The notes: a model not told the origin generated them from the sequence alone. Positions 1 to 6,874 are shown, counted from the stretch's first letter. The stretch: 10,653 bases of DNA from Myxococcota bacterium (GCA_023150835.1 JAKLKB010000175.1:1-10653); one strand, 5' to 3'. Translations and numbers: made by a program.

Positions 1-82
1 GAAGCAAGGATTCGCGCTCGACTTGCATGTGTTAAGCACGCCGCCAACGTTCGTTCTGAGCCAGGATCAAACTCTCCAGTTA
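1..82 (-). rRNA. rrs: 16S ribosomal RNA, 5' end only (partial)
   Basis: The reverse complement contains the near-universal 16S start AGAGTTTGATCCTGGCTCAG (75 down to 56), followed by AACGAACGTTGGCGGCGTGC and ACACATGCAAGTCG. Only about the first 82 nucleotides are present; the rest lies left of the window. The 5' end is placed by counting seven bases upstream of AGAGTTTG, as in E. coli. The sequence type resembles Myxococcota/deltaproteobacterial 16S, but this stretch is too short for a firm assignment. The gene is transcribed leftwards from the tandem promoters at 268-508. Confidence 0.96.
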
Positions 83-262
83 AATCCTGCACGCATCATC
101 TCATTTGGAATGATGCGATTTTTTTGTTGTCGTTGAAAAAGATTCCGTAGAGTCTTTTTCGTTTGACGTGAGCCTTTCTCTCCACTACGCTTTCGCGTAG
201 CTTCTCTCTTATTATTCAGTTTTCAAAGATCAAGTTTTTTACCGCATCATTTTCGCGGCGGG
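83..262 (-). other. rRNA operon leader (transcribed 5' spacer)
   Basis: This stretch lies between the promoter-proximal start region (about 261-263) and the 16S 5' end. It has no coding signal. It contains three inverted repeats: 93-99 with 110-116 (GCATCAT/ATGATGC, next to the 16S start), 135-142 with 153-160 (8 perfect pairs, A/T rich), and 185-190 with 195-200 (CTACGC/GCGTAG around a 4-nt loop). It also carries a boxA-like element. Hairpins and boxA are the usual contents of rRNA leaders, where they serve antitermination and RNase III processing. Those roles are inferred here from position. Confidence 0.8.
212..233 (-). promoter_or_regulatory. boxA-like antitermination element of the rRNA leader
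   Basis: Reading on the minus strand gives TTGATCTTTGAAAACTGAAT. This closely matches the leader and spacer boxA of many bacterial rRNA operons (core CTTTGAAAACTGAA; E. coli core TGCTCTTTAACA). BoxA in the nascent RNA binds NusB/S10 (NusE) and protects untranslated rRNA from Rho. It sits about 130 nt upstream of the 16S 5' end, inside the leader, as expected. Confidence 0.75.
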
Positions 263-267
263 TGGTC

Positions 268-296
268 TTTCTAGTCGAAGTTTTCTTCTCTGTCAA
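268..296 (-). promoter_or_regulatory. rRNA promoter, 16S-proximal copy (in repeat unit 1)
   Basis: On the minus strand a perfect -35 TTGACA (296-291) is followed by a 17-bp spacer and -10 TAGAAA (273-268). An A-tract just upstream (AGAAAAAAAGGTC) resembles an UP element. A GC-rich discriminator (GACCACCCGCC) follows the -10, as in stringently controlled rRNA promoters. Predicted start is about 261-263, giving a leader of roughly 180 nt. Confidence 0.82.
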
Positions 297-335
297 GACC
301 TTTTTTTCTAGCCCGCTTTTTCGCGGCGGGTGGTC

Positions 336-364
336 TTTCTAGTCGAAGTTTTCTTCTCTGTCAA
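336..364 (-). promoter_or_regulatory. rRNA promoter, middle copy (in repeat unit 2)
   Basis: The -35 TTGACA (364-359), 17-bp spacer and -10 TAGAAA (341-336) are identical to those of the proximal copy, with the same A-tract upstream and GC-rich discriminator. The copy is 68 bp upstream of the first. Confidence 0.82.
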
Positions 365-402
365 GACCTTTTTTCTAGCCCGCTTTTTCGCGGCGGGTGG
401 TC

Positions 403-431
403 TTTCTAGTCGAAGTTTTCTTCCCTGTCAA
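403..431 (-). promoter_or_regulatory. rRNA promoter, distal repeat copy (in repeat unit 3)
   Basis: The -35 TTGACA (431-426), 17-bp spacer and -10 TAGAAA (408-403) repeat the cassette 67 bp further out. The spacer differs from the other two copies by one base (GGGAAG in place of GAGAAG). The A-rich stretch upstream of the -35 is kept (AAAAAAACTAGAAAAAAGG). Confidence 0.8.
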
Positions 432-479
432 GACCTTTTTTCTAGTTTTTTTGATGCCGCTCTCGTGCAGCGGGGGGCT

Positions 480-508
480 GTTGTACTGGATGGGTTTGTT
501 TTTGTCAA
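480..508 (-). promoter_or_regulatory. rRNA promoter, outermost and not part of the repeat
   Basis: On the minus strand TTGACA (508-503), a 17-bp spacer and TACAAC (485-480) form a sigma-70-type promoter unrelated in spacer sequence to the three repeated ones. A small hairpin (457-461 with 469-473, CCGCT/AGCGG) falls close to its predicted start. It is about 70 bp upstream of the third repeat promoter and points at the 16S gene. Confidence 0.65.
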
Positions 509-753
509 GCGCTTGTTGTACGAAAGGCAGAGAAATGGACTCAAGTATCCGAACAGAAAGAAAAAAAGTATCTTTCTCATCGAAGTTCCACAGTTGACCC
601 ACAAAACTCCCGTGATCGGACTCGTCCAAGCGAGAGTGTCGTTGGTCTGAAAAGTAGAAAGCGTTTCGCCGACACGGGGTCAAGGGAGCCGCGCTAAGGA
701 GGCGGGGTATGGGGTGGAATCCCACAAAACCACCGAACTGCGGAAGTTCGATC
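509..753. other. Non-coding stretch between the kinase-like gene and the rRNA promoters
   Basis: I see no convincing gene here. On the minus strand, 561-592 holds a decayed echo of the promoter cassette (AACTTCGATGAGAAAG against AACTTCGACTAGAAAG) without a good -35. A weak possible promoter (TTGACC at 683-678 with poor -10 matches) lies further up. The ten bases CCCACAAAAC occur at 598-607 and again at 721-730, and TCCAAGCGA occurs at 624-632 and 757-765, suggesting an old partial duplication. No clear terminator for the gene ending at 754 was found. Confidence 0.5.
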
Positions 754-2091
754 TTATCCAAGCGAAGTTCGTCGAGGCAGAAAGACATGCCAAGAGACTT
801 TTTGCTTTTCTTCTGTGGAAGAGAGAGAAAATTGCATCGCGCCTTGGTGCTTTCGTAAAATGATCGAACACGCTGATATCATCACGCGCAAAGCATTTTC
901 TTCTTCGCCGACGGTTGGAGCCAGCAGTTTTGCCAAGGGAGTATCGAACGACTGGCGGAGAGAAAAGCGGCAAGTGATCTCGTCGTGGGTGCCCGGCATC
1001 AATAAGAAGCCGCCAAGCTCAAAAGGCCGAATCTCGTGGTTTGACATGGCGGAAACATGGATCTCCACGCTCCCACCATCGCCTATCAAAAGAATCGATT
1101 CGCCGATCATGCGCCAAAGATCACGCAACAACTCTACAAGTCCCCATATTTCGAGGGATTCGTCGTCAGGTACGTCAAAAACAAGCGTGCTATGGAGTCC
1201 GCCTCGCCAACGAAGATACGCTCTCAAGTCTTCCAAAAGATCGCGCCAAAAGATAGTCGCGGAAGCGTCTGTCAGCTTACGAAGCAAAGACGATGCACGC
1301 GAAGACACCCCAAGCGCGGAGGAAACGGCATTGTGAACCAACTGTCGACTCATCTCGAACAAAGACGCCCCGTCTTCCATCTCTTCCACAAGATCCATTG
1401 CACCAATCACACAGTTCAAGTTGTTGTTGAGATCATGCAACAAAGCACCCAACAACAACCTGCCCCCCATCATCTTTCGCGCTTCTTCGGCTTGGTGCGC
1501 TGCGATCTCCGCGCTCTTGGCATCGCACAACACCCACAAGACGCCGCGTTCTCCTCGACGTTGCCCCCCCAAAACCATGCCCTCTTTCCAACACAACACG
1601 CCCCCACCATGCACACACACCGTTTCTGAGATAGCAACGGTTGCGCCCTCTTCTTCAAGCAACATCCGAGAAAAAAGAGCATCCATTCGCAGTTGAAATG
1701 CGCTCACTTCCTCTCCCGACATCACGGCCTTTTTGGCAGGATCAAAAGACCAACGGCATCCGCGAAAAGCCTCCCAAGACGGCCCTCCCAAGGACGTTTC
1801 ATGAGAAGGCCCCAAGAAAGACGCTGCCAGATCATTCATCCAGACCAGTCGCCCCTGCGCGTCCACCCAAAACATCGCTTCGGCTTTGGAGCGAGACAGC
1901 AACGCGATGCGTTCTCGCATCCACGCTCCTTTTTCTCGCCGCTTTTTGCGCGTTCTCTCCACCACCATCCCCATCCCAACCATCAGGCCGCAACCCTCCC
2001 CTTTTTGTCTCGCTTCACCCGCGCTCACCCACGACGCGAGATATGCCGCACACACCAAAAAGCTCCAAAGATGCGCGATTCCAAGTTGCAT
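754..2091 (-). CDS. PAS-containing, membrane-anchored histidine-kinase-like protein with degenerate ATPase domain
   Basis: A 445-residue protein. A hydrophobic segment at about residues 4-24 looks like one membrane anchor or signal, followed by a basic stretch (TRKKRREK). A PAS-like segment starts near residue 72 (FWVDAQGRLVWMND). A dimerisation/phosphoacceptor helix follows, with ALLHDLNNNLNCVIGAMDLV and candidate His219. The rest aligns in order with a HATPase domain (GDGGSVEIHV; LRKHQGAMQFSL; WHVFLP near the end). However, the N-box asparagines are absent (LRDLWRMIGESI) and no DxGxG or GxGxG motif is visible. I infer a sensor or scaffold that may receive or hold phosphate but probably cannot bind ATP normally. 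ATG at 2091 is chosen because TAGGTG lies 7 nt upstream; a GTG at 2097 overlaps that site. No response regulator is adjacent. It is divergent from argS and co-oriented with the rRNA operon. Confidence 0.72.
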   Translation of the reverse strand: MQLGIAHLWSFLVCAAYLASWVSAGEARQKGEGCGLMVGMGMVVERTRKKRREKGAWMRERIALLSRSKAEAMFWVDAQGRLVWMNDLAASFLGPSHETSLGGPSWEAFRGCRWSFDPAKKAVMSGEEVSAFQLRMDALFSRMLLEEEGATVAISETVCVHGGGVLCWKEGMVLGGQRRGERGVLWVLCDAKSAEIAAHQAEEARKMMGGRLLLGALLHDLNNNLNCVIGAMDLVEEMEDGASLFEMSRQLVHNAVSSALGVSSRASSLLRKLTDASATIFWRDLLEDLRAYLRWRGGLHSTLVFDVPDDESLEIWGLVELLRDLWRMIGESILLIGDGGSVEIHVSAMSNHEIRPFELGGFLLMPGTHDEITCRFSLRQSFDTPLAKLLAPTVGEEENALRVMISACSIILRKHQGAMQFSLSSTEEKQKVSWHVFLPRRTSLG

Positions 2092-2461
2092 TTGCACACC
2101 TACCCGGCTGTCTTGTCTGCCTTCGCCACAACCCTACACACCTTTGTCCCGAAAAGCTGTCGGACTCTTCAAAACAATACCCTACACCACGCAAGACGCG
2201 TTGTTTTCCGAAAAACTTCACTTTTCAAAGAGTGGTGCGATCAAGAAAAAGGAGGCGCAAAGCGACGCATCGGAGAAAAAACGAATCGGATTGCAATCCA
2301 CCCCAAAAAGCTGTAAGAGGTGGGGCATTCAGCCACAGGTGTCGCGGGGGTGGGCCAACGGATGCCCACCGATTCGCGGAGATCGCAAAAAGAGGCTGAG
2401 ACGCGAAAGCACGCCGCCAAAGCGCACGCAAAGAAAGAACAAAACGAAGGAGACCACAAGG
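2092..2461. other. Divergent intergenic region upstream of argS and the kinase-like gene
   Basis: About 370 bp with no supported gene. The argS frame is open through it, but the translation is Lys/Arg/Pro/Ser-rich with no family resemblance. It should hold promoters for both flanking genes. I find only weak plus-strand candidates, such as TTGCAA, 17 bp, TAAGAG at about 2293-2321. A strong hairpin at 2349-2370 (GGTGGGC/GCCCACC, 8-nt loop, with flanking CGCG on both sides) would lie in the argS 5' leader if transcription starts upstream of it. Confidence 0.45.
2349..2370 (+). other. Hairpin in the argS upstream region
   Basis: GGTGGGC (2349-2355) pairs perfectly with GCCCACC (2364-2370) around an 8-nt loop. 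CGCG at 2343-2346 and at 2375-2378 could add an outer stem. No T-run follows, so it is not a simple terminator. It lies 92 nt before the argS start codon. A regulatory role is possible but not shown; it does not match a known riboswitch consensus that I recognise. Confidence 0.35.
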
Positions 2462-4321
2462 ATGACCGCATGGTTGGTGGAAAGATTACACCGTGGAGCA
2501 GAACAAGCATTGCGCGAAGCCATCGAAAAGATCGGGGTAAGCGACGCAGGAGAACTGCGCTTGTCTCCCCCCACAGAACCGTCGATGGGCGATCTTGGGA
2601 TGCCGTGCCATCCGTACGCCAAACTCCTGCGCCGTGCGCCCAAACAGATCGCTGAAGAGATCGCTGCCCAAACCCCCACATTTCCCGGACTTGCGAAATT
2701 CGAGGCGCTCAATGGTTACGTCAATCTGCGCTTTGACATGAGCTACGTGATACGAGAGGGATTGCGAGAAGCGTGGAGAACAGACGGAAAGCTCGGTCGT
2801 TCCGAGACATACGCTGGAAAGAAACTGCTGATCGAGTTTTCGGGTCCCAACACCAACAAACCACAACACTTGGGTCATGTGCGCAATAACGTCCTTGGGT
2901 TGGCCGTTTCCAATCTTCTCGAAGCTGTCGGGTATGATGTCGTGCGCGCCAACATCATCAACGATCGCGGAATCCATATCTGCAAATCCATGTTGGCGTA
3001 CCAGCGATTTGGAGAAGATGCAACCCCCGCATCCACGGGCCGAAAAGGAGACTTCTTTGTCGGCGATTACTATGTGTTGTTCGACAAAAAACTGCGCGAA
3101 GAGATGGAAGCGTGGAAGGCTGATCATCCGAGCGAAGAGATCGACGCAGAAGTCTTCTTCACGAAACACTCGAAGCTTGGGGCTGCAGCACAAGAGATGT
3201 TGCGGATGTGGGAAGCAGGCGACACGCAAACACGGACCCTTTGGCAACAAATGAATCAATGGGTGTATGAGGGCTTTGATGCGACGTATGCCCGCCTCGG
3301 AATTCGTTTTGATTGGGTGGATTATGAAAGCGACACCTACATCTTGGGCAAGGATGTTGTGGAAAAGGGCCTTGCGACGGGGATCTTTGAACGACGCGAG
3401 GATGGCGCGGTGGTGTGCGATCTGACGAAGATCGGACTTGAGGGCAAGAAAGTGTTGTTGCGCTCGGATGGAACGAGCGTCTACATCACACAAGATCTCG
3501 GCACCGCGATGCGCCGATTTGAAGCCCACGATCCGCAACGCATGATCTACGTCGTCGCAGACGAACAAAACCACCACTTCCAAGTTCTCTTCGGTCTGTT
3601 GGAGCTTTTGGAGACAGGCAAGGGCAAACGCTGTCATCATCTATCGTACGGGATGGTGGATCTGCCGCATGGTCGGATGAAATCGCGTGAAGGGACGGTG
3701 GTGGATGCAGACCATCTGATGGACGAGCTCGAAGCGATGGCTTTGGAGCGGCTAAAAGAACAAGTACAAAAAGAACGCGAACGGGCCGAAGAACGCGGAG
3801 AAGACTTTGTTGCGCCAACCGACGAAGACATCAAAGAGCGCGCTGAAAAGATCGGTCAATCGGGACTCAAATACTTCATCTTGCGCTTTGGCCCACAAAC
3901 ACGCATCCGCTTTAACCCCGAAGAATCGATTGCTCCCGAAGGCGAAACCGGACCTTACGCGCTTTATTCGTATGCCCGCATCAACTCTATCCTCAAAAAG
4001 AACTACGATCTGACAGCGCTGCCCTCCGATCACATCTTGGATGCGCTCGGAACACCGATCGAGATCGCTTTGATCAAAACGCTGATCCAGTTTCCACGCG
4101 CAGTACACGAAGCCGCCGAACAACTCAACCCCTCGCGCCTTGCGCAGTACCTGTTCCACCTCGCGCAAGCCTTTAGCTCGTTTTACAACGATGCCGATCA
4201 CAACATCGTGAAATCACCTGAACCCCAACGCGAAGCACGCCTCGCTTTGTGCAAAGCCTTCCAAAAAGTCCTTCGTACGGGGCTTTCGCTCTTGGGGATC
4301 GACGTCGTAGAGCAGATGTAA
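2462..4321 (+). CDS. argS: Arginyl-tRNA synthetase
   Basis: A 619-residue class I aminoacyl-tRNA synthetase that charges tRNA(Arg) with arginine using ATP, in the cytoplasm. The N-terminal Add1-type domain covers about residues 1-110. The ATP-site signature FSGPNTNKPQHLGHVRNN has HLGH at 136-139, and the KMSKS-equivalent loop is GRMKSREG (404-411). EQNHHFQVLFGLLELL (368-383) is also typical. The C-terminal anticodon-binding DALR domain begins near residue 496 (GPYALYSYARINSIL) and the protein ends LGIDVVEQM. Length is slightly above the usual 550-590, with a charged insertion at about 430-455 (KERERAEERGEDF) ahead of the DALR domain. ATG 2462 is chosen because AAGGAG lies 9 nt upstream and homology begins there. 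The frame stays open back to 1886, so an automatic call could wrongly add about 190 residues. Appears monocistronic, convergent with the next gene. Confidence 0.97.
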   Translation: MTAWLVERLHRGAEQALREAIEKIGVSDAGELRLSPPTEPSMGDLGMPCHPYAKLLRRAPKQIAEEIAAQTPTFPGLAKFEALNGYVNLRFDMSYVIREGLREAWRTDGKLGRSETYAGKKLLIEFSGPNTNKPQHLGHVRNNVLGLAVSNLLEAVGYDVVRANIINDRGIHICKSMLAYQRFGEDATPASTGRKGDFFVGDYYVLFDKKLREEMEAWKADHPSEEIDAEVFFTKHSKLGAAAQEMLRMWEAGDTQTRTLWQQMNQWVYEGFDATYARLGIRFDWVDYESDTYILGKDVVEKGLATGIFERREDGAVVCDLTKIGLEGKKVLLRSDGTSVYITQDLGTAMRRFEAHDPQRMIYVVADEQNHHFQVLFGLLELLETGKGKRCHHLSYGMVDLPHGRMKSREGTVVDADHLMDELEAMALERLKEQVQKERERAEERGEDFVAPTDEDIKERAEKIGQSGLKYFILRFGPQTRIRFNPEESIAPEGETGPYALYSYARINSILKKNYDLTALPSDHILDALGTPIEIALIKTLIQFPRAVHEAAEQLNPSRLAQYLFHLAQAFSSFYNDADHNIVKSPEPQREARLALCKAFQKVLRTGLSLLGIDVVEQM

Positions 4322-4327
4322 TCACAG

Positions 4328-4356
4328 CACGGGCAGATCTCGTGTGGCTTATTTTT
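4328..4356 (+). terminator. Possible argS terminator
   Basis: CACGGG (4328-4333) pairs with CTCGTG (4339-4344; one G-T pair) around a 5-nt loop. It is followed after four bases by a T-rich run (CTTATTTTT). It starts 7 bp after the argS stop and runs into the last codons of the convergent gene. The stem is short and the T-run interrupted, so strength is uncertain. Confidence 0.4.
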
Positions 4357-6667
4357 CGAGAGGGGCGTCTTTTTCAAGCAAGTAATAAGACAAGCTGTGA
4401 AGGATACGCGATTCTCCATAACCGTGATCAATCGGAGCCCAGAGCGCCCCTGCACGCTTACAAGCATGGATGATCCGAGTGGTATCATGCCCGCAATAGC
4501 GGATCAACAACAGCACAAGCGTCACTTTTCCACTGGCAATGCGCTCTTCGAGTCGGTCGAGAACACGGGGGTTTCCGCCTTCACGCGGAATCCACTCTAA
4601 ACTTTTCAACCGAAGCATCGATTGAAGGCGTTCACGCGCTTGTTCACGTTCATCTCCCCCAATAATCGCGGCGTTTCGCTCTTGAATCAGAGGAAGCAGA
4701 TTGCGGAGCTTTTTGGCGTCGCGTCGCCGCTGGAGTTGGTAAGAATAAGCTTCGTCGGTGGCTTCGTTTGCGGATATCGGGAGACTCGATTCTCGGGGGT
4801 TCAAAATCTCCCGATCTTCGGGGTTTTGATCTTTGAGCTTGCGCAGATGCCGCCGAAGGTGGCGAAACTCGCTTCCGCTTTGGATCAATTCTTCGTACGG
4901 GTCGATCATATCGAGAAGATCCGTATCCGACGGACTCATCTCCTCTTCGAGGATCTCACGAAGCACTTGCAAAAAAGCACCCACCGCAGGGTCTTCAGGA
5001 CTTGCAGAAGCAGGCAATGCTTGGATGCTGTTGCGCAGCTTGCTCAACCAAGCGTAAACACGCATCTCTTGTTGCCAAGCGCGTTCTTCTCGTTCAGCTT
5101 CCGCAAGTTGCTGGGCTTGCTGTTCTTGGCGAACAAGCAAAAGTCTCTGCTCATGCTCCGCAATATAAGTAGGCCAGTTTGCGAAAAAAGGACGATCCAA
5201 AGGCTCGATCCAATAATCGTCGTGGCCGAGATGTTCTTTTCGGGCGCTGTTGATCCGACCAAAGATCGTGCGCAAAAAGCTTTGAATACCGAACTCGTTT
5301 TTCGGGATCTGTTCTTGAACCCAGCGCGCTTGGGCCGCCCAGATGGTGAACATATGGAAGCGCTCATCAGGGCTATGGCGATCGATGTAGCTCATCGGAG
5401 TTCCACAGACATCATCCACCAGTTTTCGGTACATCGAAAAAAACTTGTCATCAAGCAGATCGCGAAAGCGCCCACGGTATTTGCTATCAGGGGGTTCGTT
5501 GGTGTTTTGAGAAGGCCCTTGTGAAAAAGAAGGCTGACTGCATTTTTGAAGAAATGATCGACAATGACTGAACTTATCCCATTCTTGTTCTTCGACGTGT
5601 ACTTCTTGGGCGCGCTGTACAAGTCGCGCACAGAGATCGTTCCAAACATCTTCTGGGACGGTGCGCTTGGCTTGTTCGAGTTCGTTGATGGCGCAACGAA
5701 ACGAGCTGGTGTCTGCGACTTGTTCGACACGATGGCTGATCCGTTCGATCACAGCAGGGATATCTTTGATCTTGGTTTTGGGGCTACTTTTGGGCGGCGG
5801 GCTAAGGCGAAGAGGATCGAGCGGCTCAGAAAAGGCAACGGGATCAGGGTGTTCTGGACGGGAAGAGATCGCAGCTTCGTTTGGAGGCTGTGGCTTGGGT
5901 TCTAATTTTTCGGAAGAGGCCGGCGGAGAGGAAAGCTGTGGCTCTGCGTGATGTACCGCAGAGGAAGGAGGCGGAGCGATGTTAAGTCGCACGCCACTTT
6001 TGGAGCTTTGCTGGAGAGCAAACAACGTTTGCTGGAGTTCTTCTGCGCTAAGAGGAGAAGGAGGCGGAAGATCGTTGGCGCTTTTCTCGGTAGTAGGTTG
6101 CGTCTCTTTTGGAGAAGAAGGCTTCAGATTATCGTGAAGAGGAGTAATATGCGAAGCATAAGGAGGTTGTAAGATATCATCCTCGGCAGCAAGCGAAGAT
6201 GTAGAAGTTGTAGAAGTTGTAGAAGCGATCTGTTGTATGAATTGTTGAGTTTGCCGGATATCGCGGTGGATATCTTGCAAAAGAGCGCCTAAGCTATCGA
6301 GCAACGGATGTTGGGGATCCAACCAGCGGATCTCTTGTTCTACAGAGAGGAAAGCGTGGCGTAAGTGCTGAAGGACTTGAACGAGTCGCTGGCTATACGT
6401 AGCGACTCGCTCAGGCCAACGCATACGCTCCTCGTGCAATCGCTGTATCATCTCGCGCAAGGTTTGTACGTACGGTAAGAGAGGCGGTAAGGGAGGGGAT
6501 TGTTGTGAGGATTGAAGCGGCGATGTGGGCTTTTGGGCGGAGGGGCTATCTGGAGAGTGTTGTAGGAGGTCAAGGAGAGCGTCTTGTAGCGTATCGGAAG
6601 GATGAGGAACAGGCTCAGATGGGGTCGGGTGGAGAAACCACCACGGATCCATTCGGTGTTCTTGCAT
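4349..6667 (-). CDS. Large uncharacterised protein with C-terminal DUF2325-like domain
   Basis: A 772-residue protein with no signal peptide or membrane segment, so probably cytoplasmic. Residues 1-65 and about 150-300 are low-complexity, rich in Pro, Ser and Gln (including a TST microrepeat at 149-158). Residues 65-147 are predicted helical and possibly coiled-coil. Residues 395-505 form a more ordered Trp/Tyr/Phe-rich region; 505-545 is a charged Gln/Glu helix. The last 110 residues match the DUF2325 pattern as I know it: AAIIGGD (666-672), LVLLLIRYCGHDTTRIIHAC with conserved-type His727, and a Gly/Ser-rich end. DUF2325 is a small Rossmann-like domain of unknown function. ATG 6667 has AAAGGAG 9 nt upstream. 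The gene sits behind its own promoter and a leader hairpin, and ends 27 bp from argS tail to tail. Domain call fairly sure; function unknown. Confidence 0.85.
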   Translation of the reverse strand: MQEHRMDPWWFLHPTPSEPVPHPSDTLQDALLDLLQHSPDSPSAQKPTSPLQSSQQSPPLPPLLPYVQTLREMIQRLHEERMRWPERVATYSQRLVQVLQHLRHAFLSVEQEIRWLDPQHPLLDSLGALLQDIHRDIRQTQQFIQQIASTTSTTSTSSLAAEDDILQPPYASHITPLHDNLKPSSPKETQPTTEKSANDLPPPSPLSAEELQQTLFALQQSSKSGVRLNIAPPPSSAVHHAEPQLSSPPASSEKLEPKPQPPNEAAISSRPEHPDPVAFSEPLDPLRLSPPPKSSPKTKIKDIPAVIERISHRVEQVADTSSFRCAINELEQAKRTVPEDVWNDLCARLVQRAQEVHVEEQEWDKFSHCRSFLQKCSQPSFSQGPSQNTNEPPDSKYRGRFRDLLDDKFFSMYRKLVDDVCGTPMSYIDRHSPDERFHMFTIWAAQARWVQEQIPKNEFGIQSFLRTIFGRINSARKEHLGHDDYWIEPLDRPFFANWPTYIAEHEQRLLLVRQEQQAQQLAEAEREERAWQQEMRVYAWLSKLRNSIQALPASASPEDPAVGAFLQVLREILEEEMSPSDTDLLDMIDPYEELIQSGSEFRHLRRHLRKLKDQNPEDREILNPRESSLPISANEATDEAYSYQLQRRRDAKKLRNLLPLIQERNAAIIGGDEREQARERLQSMLRLKSLEWIPREGGNPRVLDRLEERIASGKVTLVLLLIRYCGHDTTRIIHACKRAGALWAPIDHGYGESRILHSLSYYLLEKDAPLEK
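6201..6226. repeat. 9-bp microrepeat inside the DUF2325-type gene
   Basis: GTAGAAGTT is repeated about three times in a row (plus-strand view), encoding the Ser/Thr run at residues 149-158 of the protein. It is in multiples of three, so copy-number change would alter linker length without shifting the frame. Confidence 0.7.
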
Positions 6668-6714
6668 GATCGTATGCTCCTTTCGTGGTTCTTTTATTCT
6701 ATTGATTTTCCTCG

Positions 6715-6738
6715 AAAAAAAGCCGATATCACGGGCTT
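6715..6738 (-). terminator. Terminator- or attenuator-like hairpin before the DUF2325-type gene
   Basis: On the minus strand AAGCC (6738-6734) pairs with GGCTT (6724-6720) around a 9-nt loop and leads into seven T residues (6721-6715). It lies 48 nt before the start codon, between that gene and the candidate promoter at 6816-6844. The loop contains GATATC (6725-6730), which can instead pair with GATATC at 6749-6754. That would place AAGCC in a loop and break the terminator stem. The two folds are mutually exclusive, as in attenuators. It could equally be the terminator of the upstream lipoprotein gene. Confidence 0.45.
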
Positions 6739-6757
6739 ACACCCCAAAGATATCTCC

Positions 6758-6874
6758 CAAGGACAGGATGGTTGGAAGCGCGAAATCGCTGCATAAAACG
6801 ACGCGCAACCTCTTTATTGTATGTTTTCTCAGGAGGGATGTCCATTTGTTAAGGTACGGCGACAAGGACAGGAT
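6758..6874. repeat. Pair of 12-bp direct repeats, CAAGGACAGGAT
   Basis: CAAGGACAGGAT occurs at 6758-6769 and again at 6863-6874, 105 bp apart. They flank the candidate promoter at 6816-6844, one on each side. This could be a regulator-binding pair or chance duplication; no protein is assigned. Confidence 0.4.
6816..6844 (-). promoter_or_regulatory. Candidate promoter for the DUF2325-type gene
   Basis: The minus strand shows TGGACA (6844-6839; 5 of 6 to the -35 consensus), a 17-bp spacer and TACAAT (6821-6816; 5 of 6 to the -10 consensus). The predicted start near 6809 gives a leader of about 140 nt that contains the hairpin at 6715-6738. It lies downstream of the lipoprotein stop codon at 6935. 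Confidence 0.55.

Larger units (their letters stand above)
251..444. repeat. Three tandem copies of a 67/68-bp rRNA promoter cassette
   Basis: Unit 1 is 251-318 (68 bp), unit 2 is 319-385 (67 bp), and unit 3 is 386-444 (missing its last few bases). Units 1 and 2 differ essentially by one T in a T-run; unit 3 has one substitution in the spacer. Each unit holds one complete minus-strand promoter, its upstream A-tract and its GC-rich discriminator. The first transcribed bases can fold CCCGC/GCGGG. The near identity suggests recent duplication or ongoing homogenisation. Confidence 0.93.

Noticed and set aside
375-788. 137-codon minus-strand frame over the rRNA promoters
   Set aside because: It runs through the tandem promoter repeats and its translation is repeat-driven (KKTRKKVLTGKK) with no family resemblance. 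The promoter reading explains the sequence better.
2219-2234. boxA-like CTTTGAAAAGTGAA on the minus strand upstream of the kinase-like gene
   Set aside because: It matches only part of the leader boxA, is a short imperfect palindrome, and lies before a protein gene with no rRNA context.
2394-2401. GGCTGAGA, the core of a TPP riboswitch
   Set aside because: The remaining conserved parts (GGGGTGC before it, the CTGATCTGG-type segment after it) are absent, and argS is not a thiamin gene.
1886-2461. Upstream extension of the argS frame
   Set aside because: No stop intervenes, but the translation is low-quality, overlaps the kinase-like gene, and both the ribosome site and ArgS homology begin at 2462.
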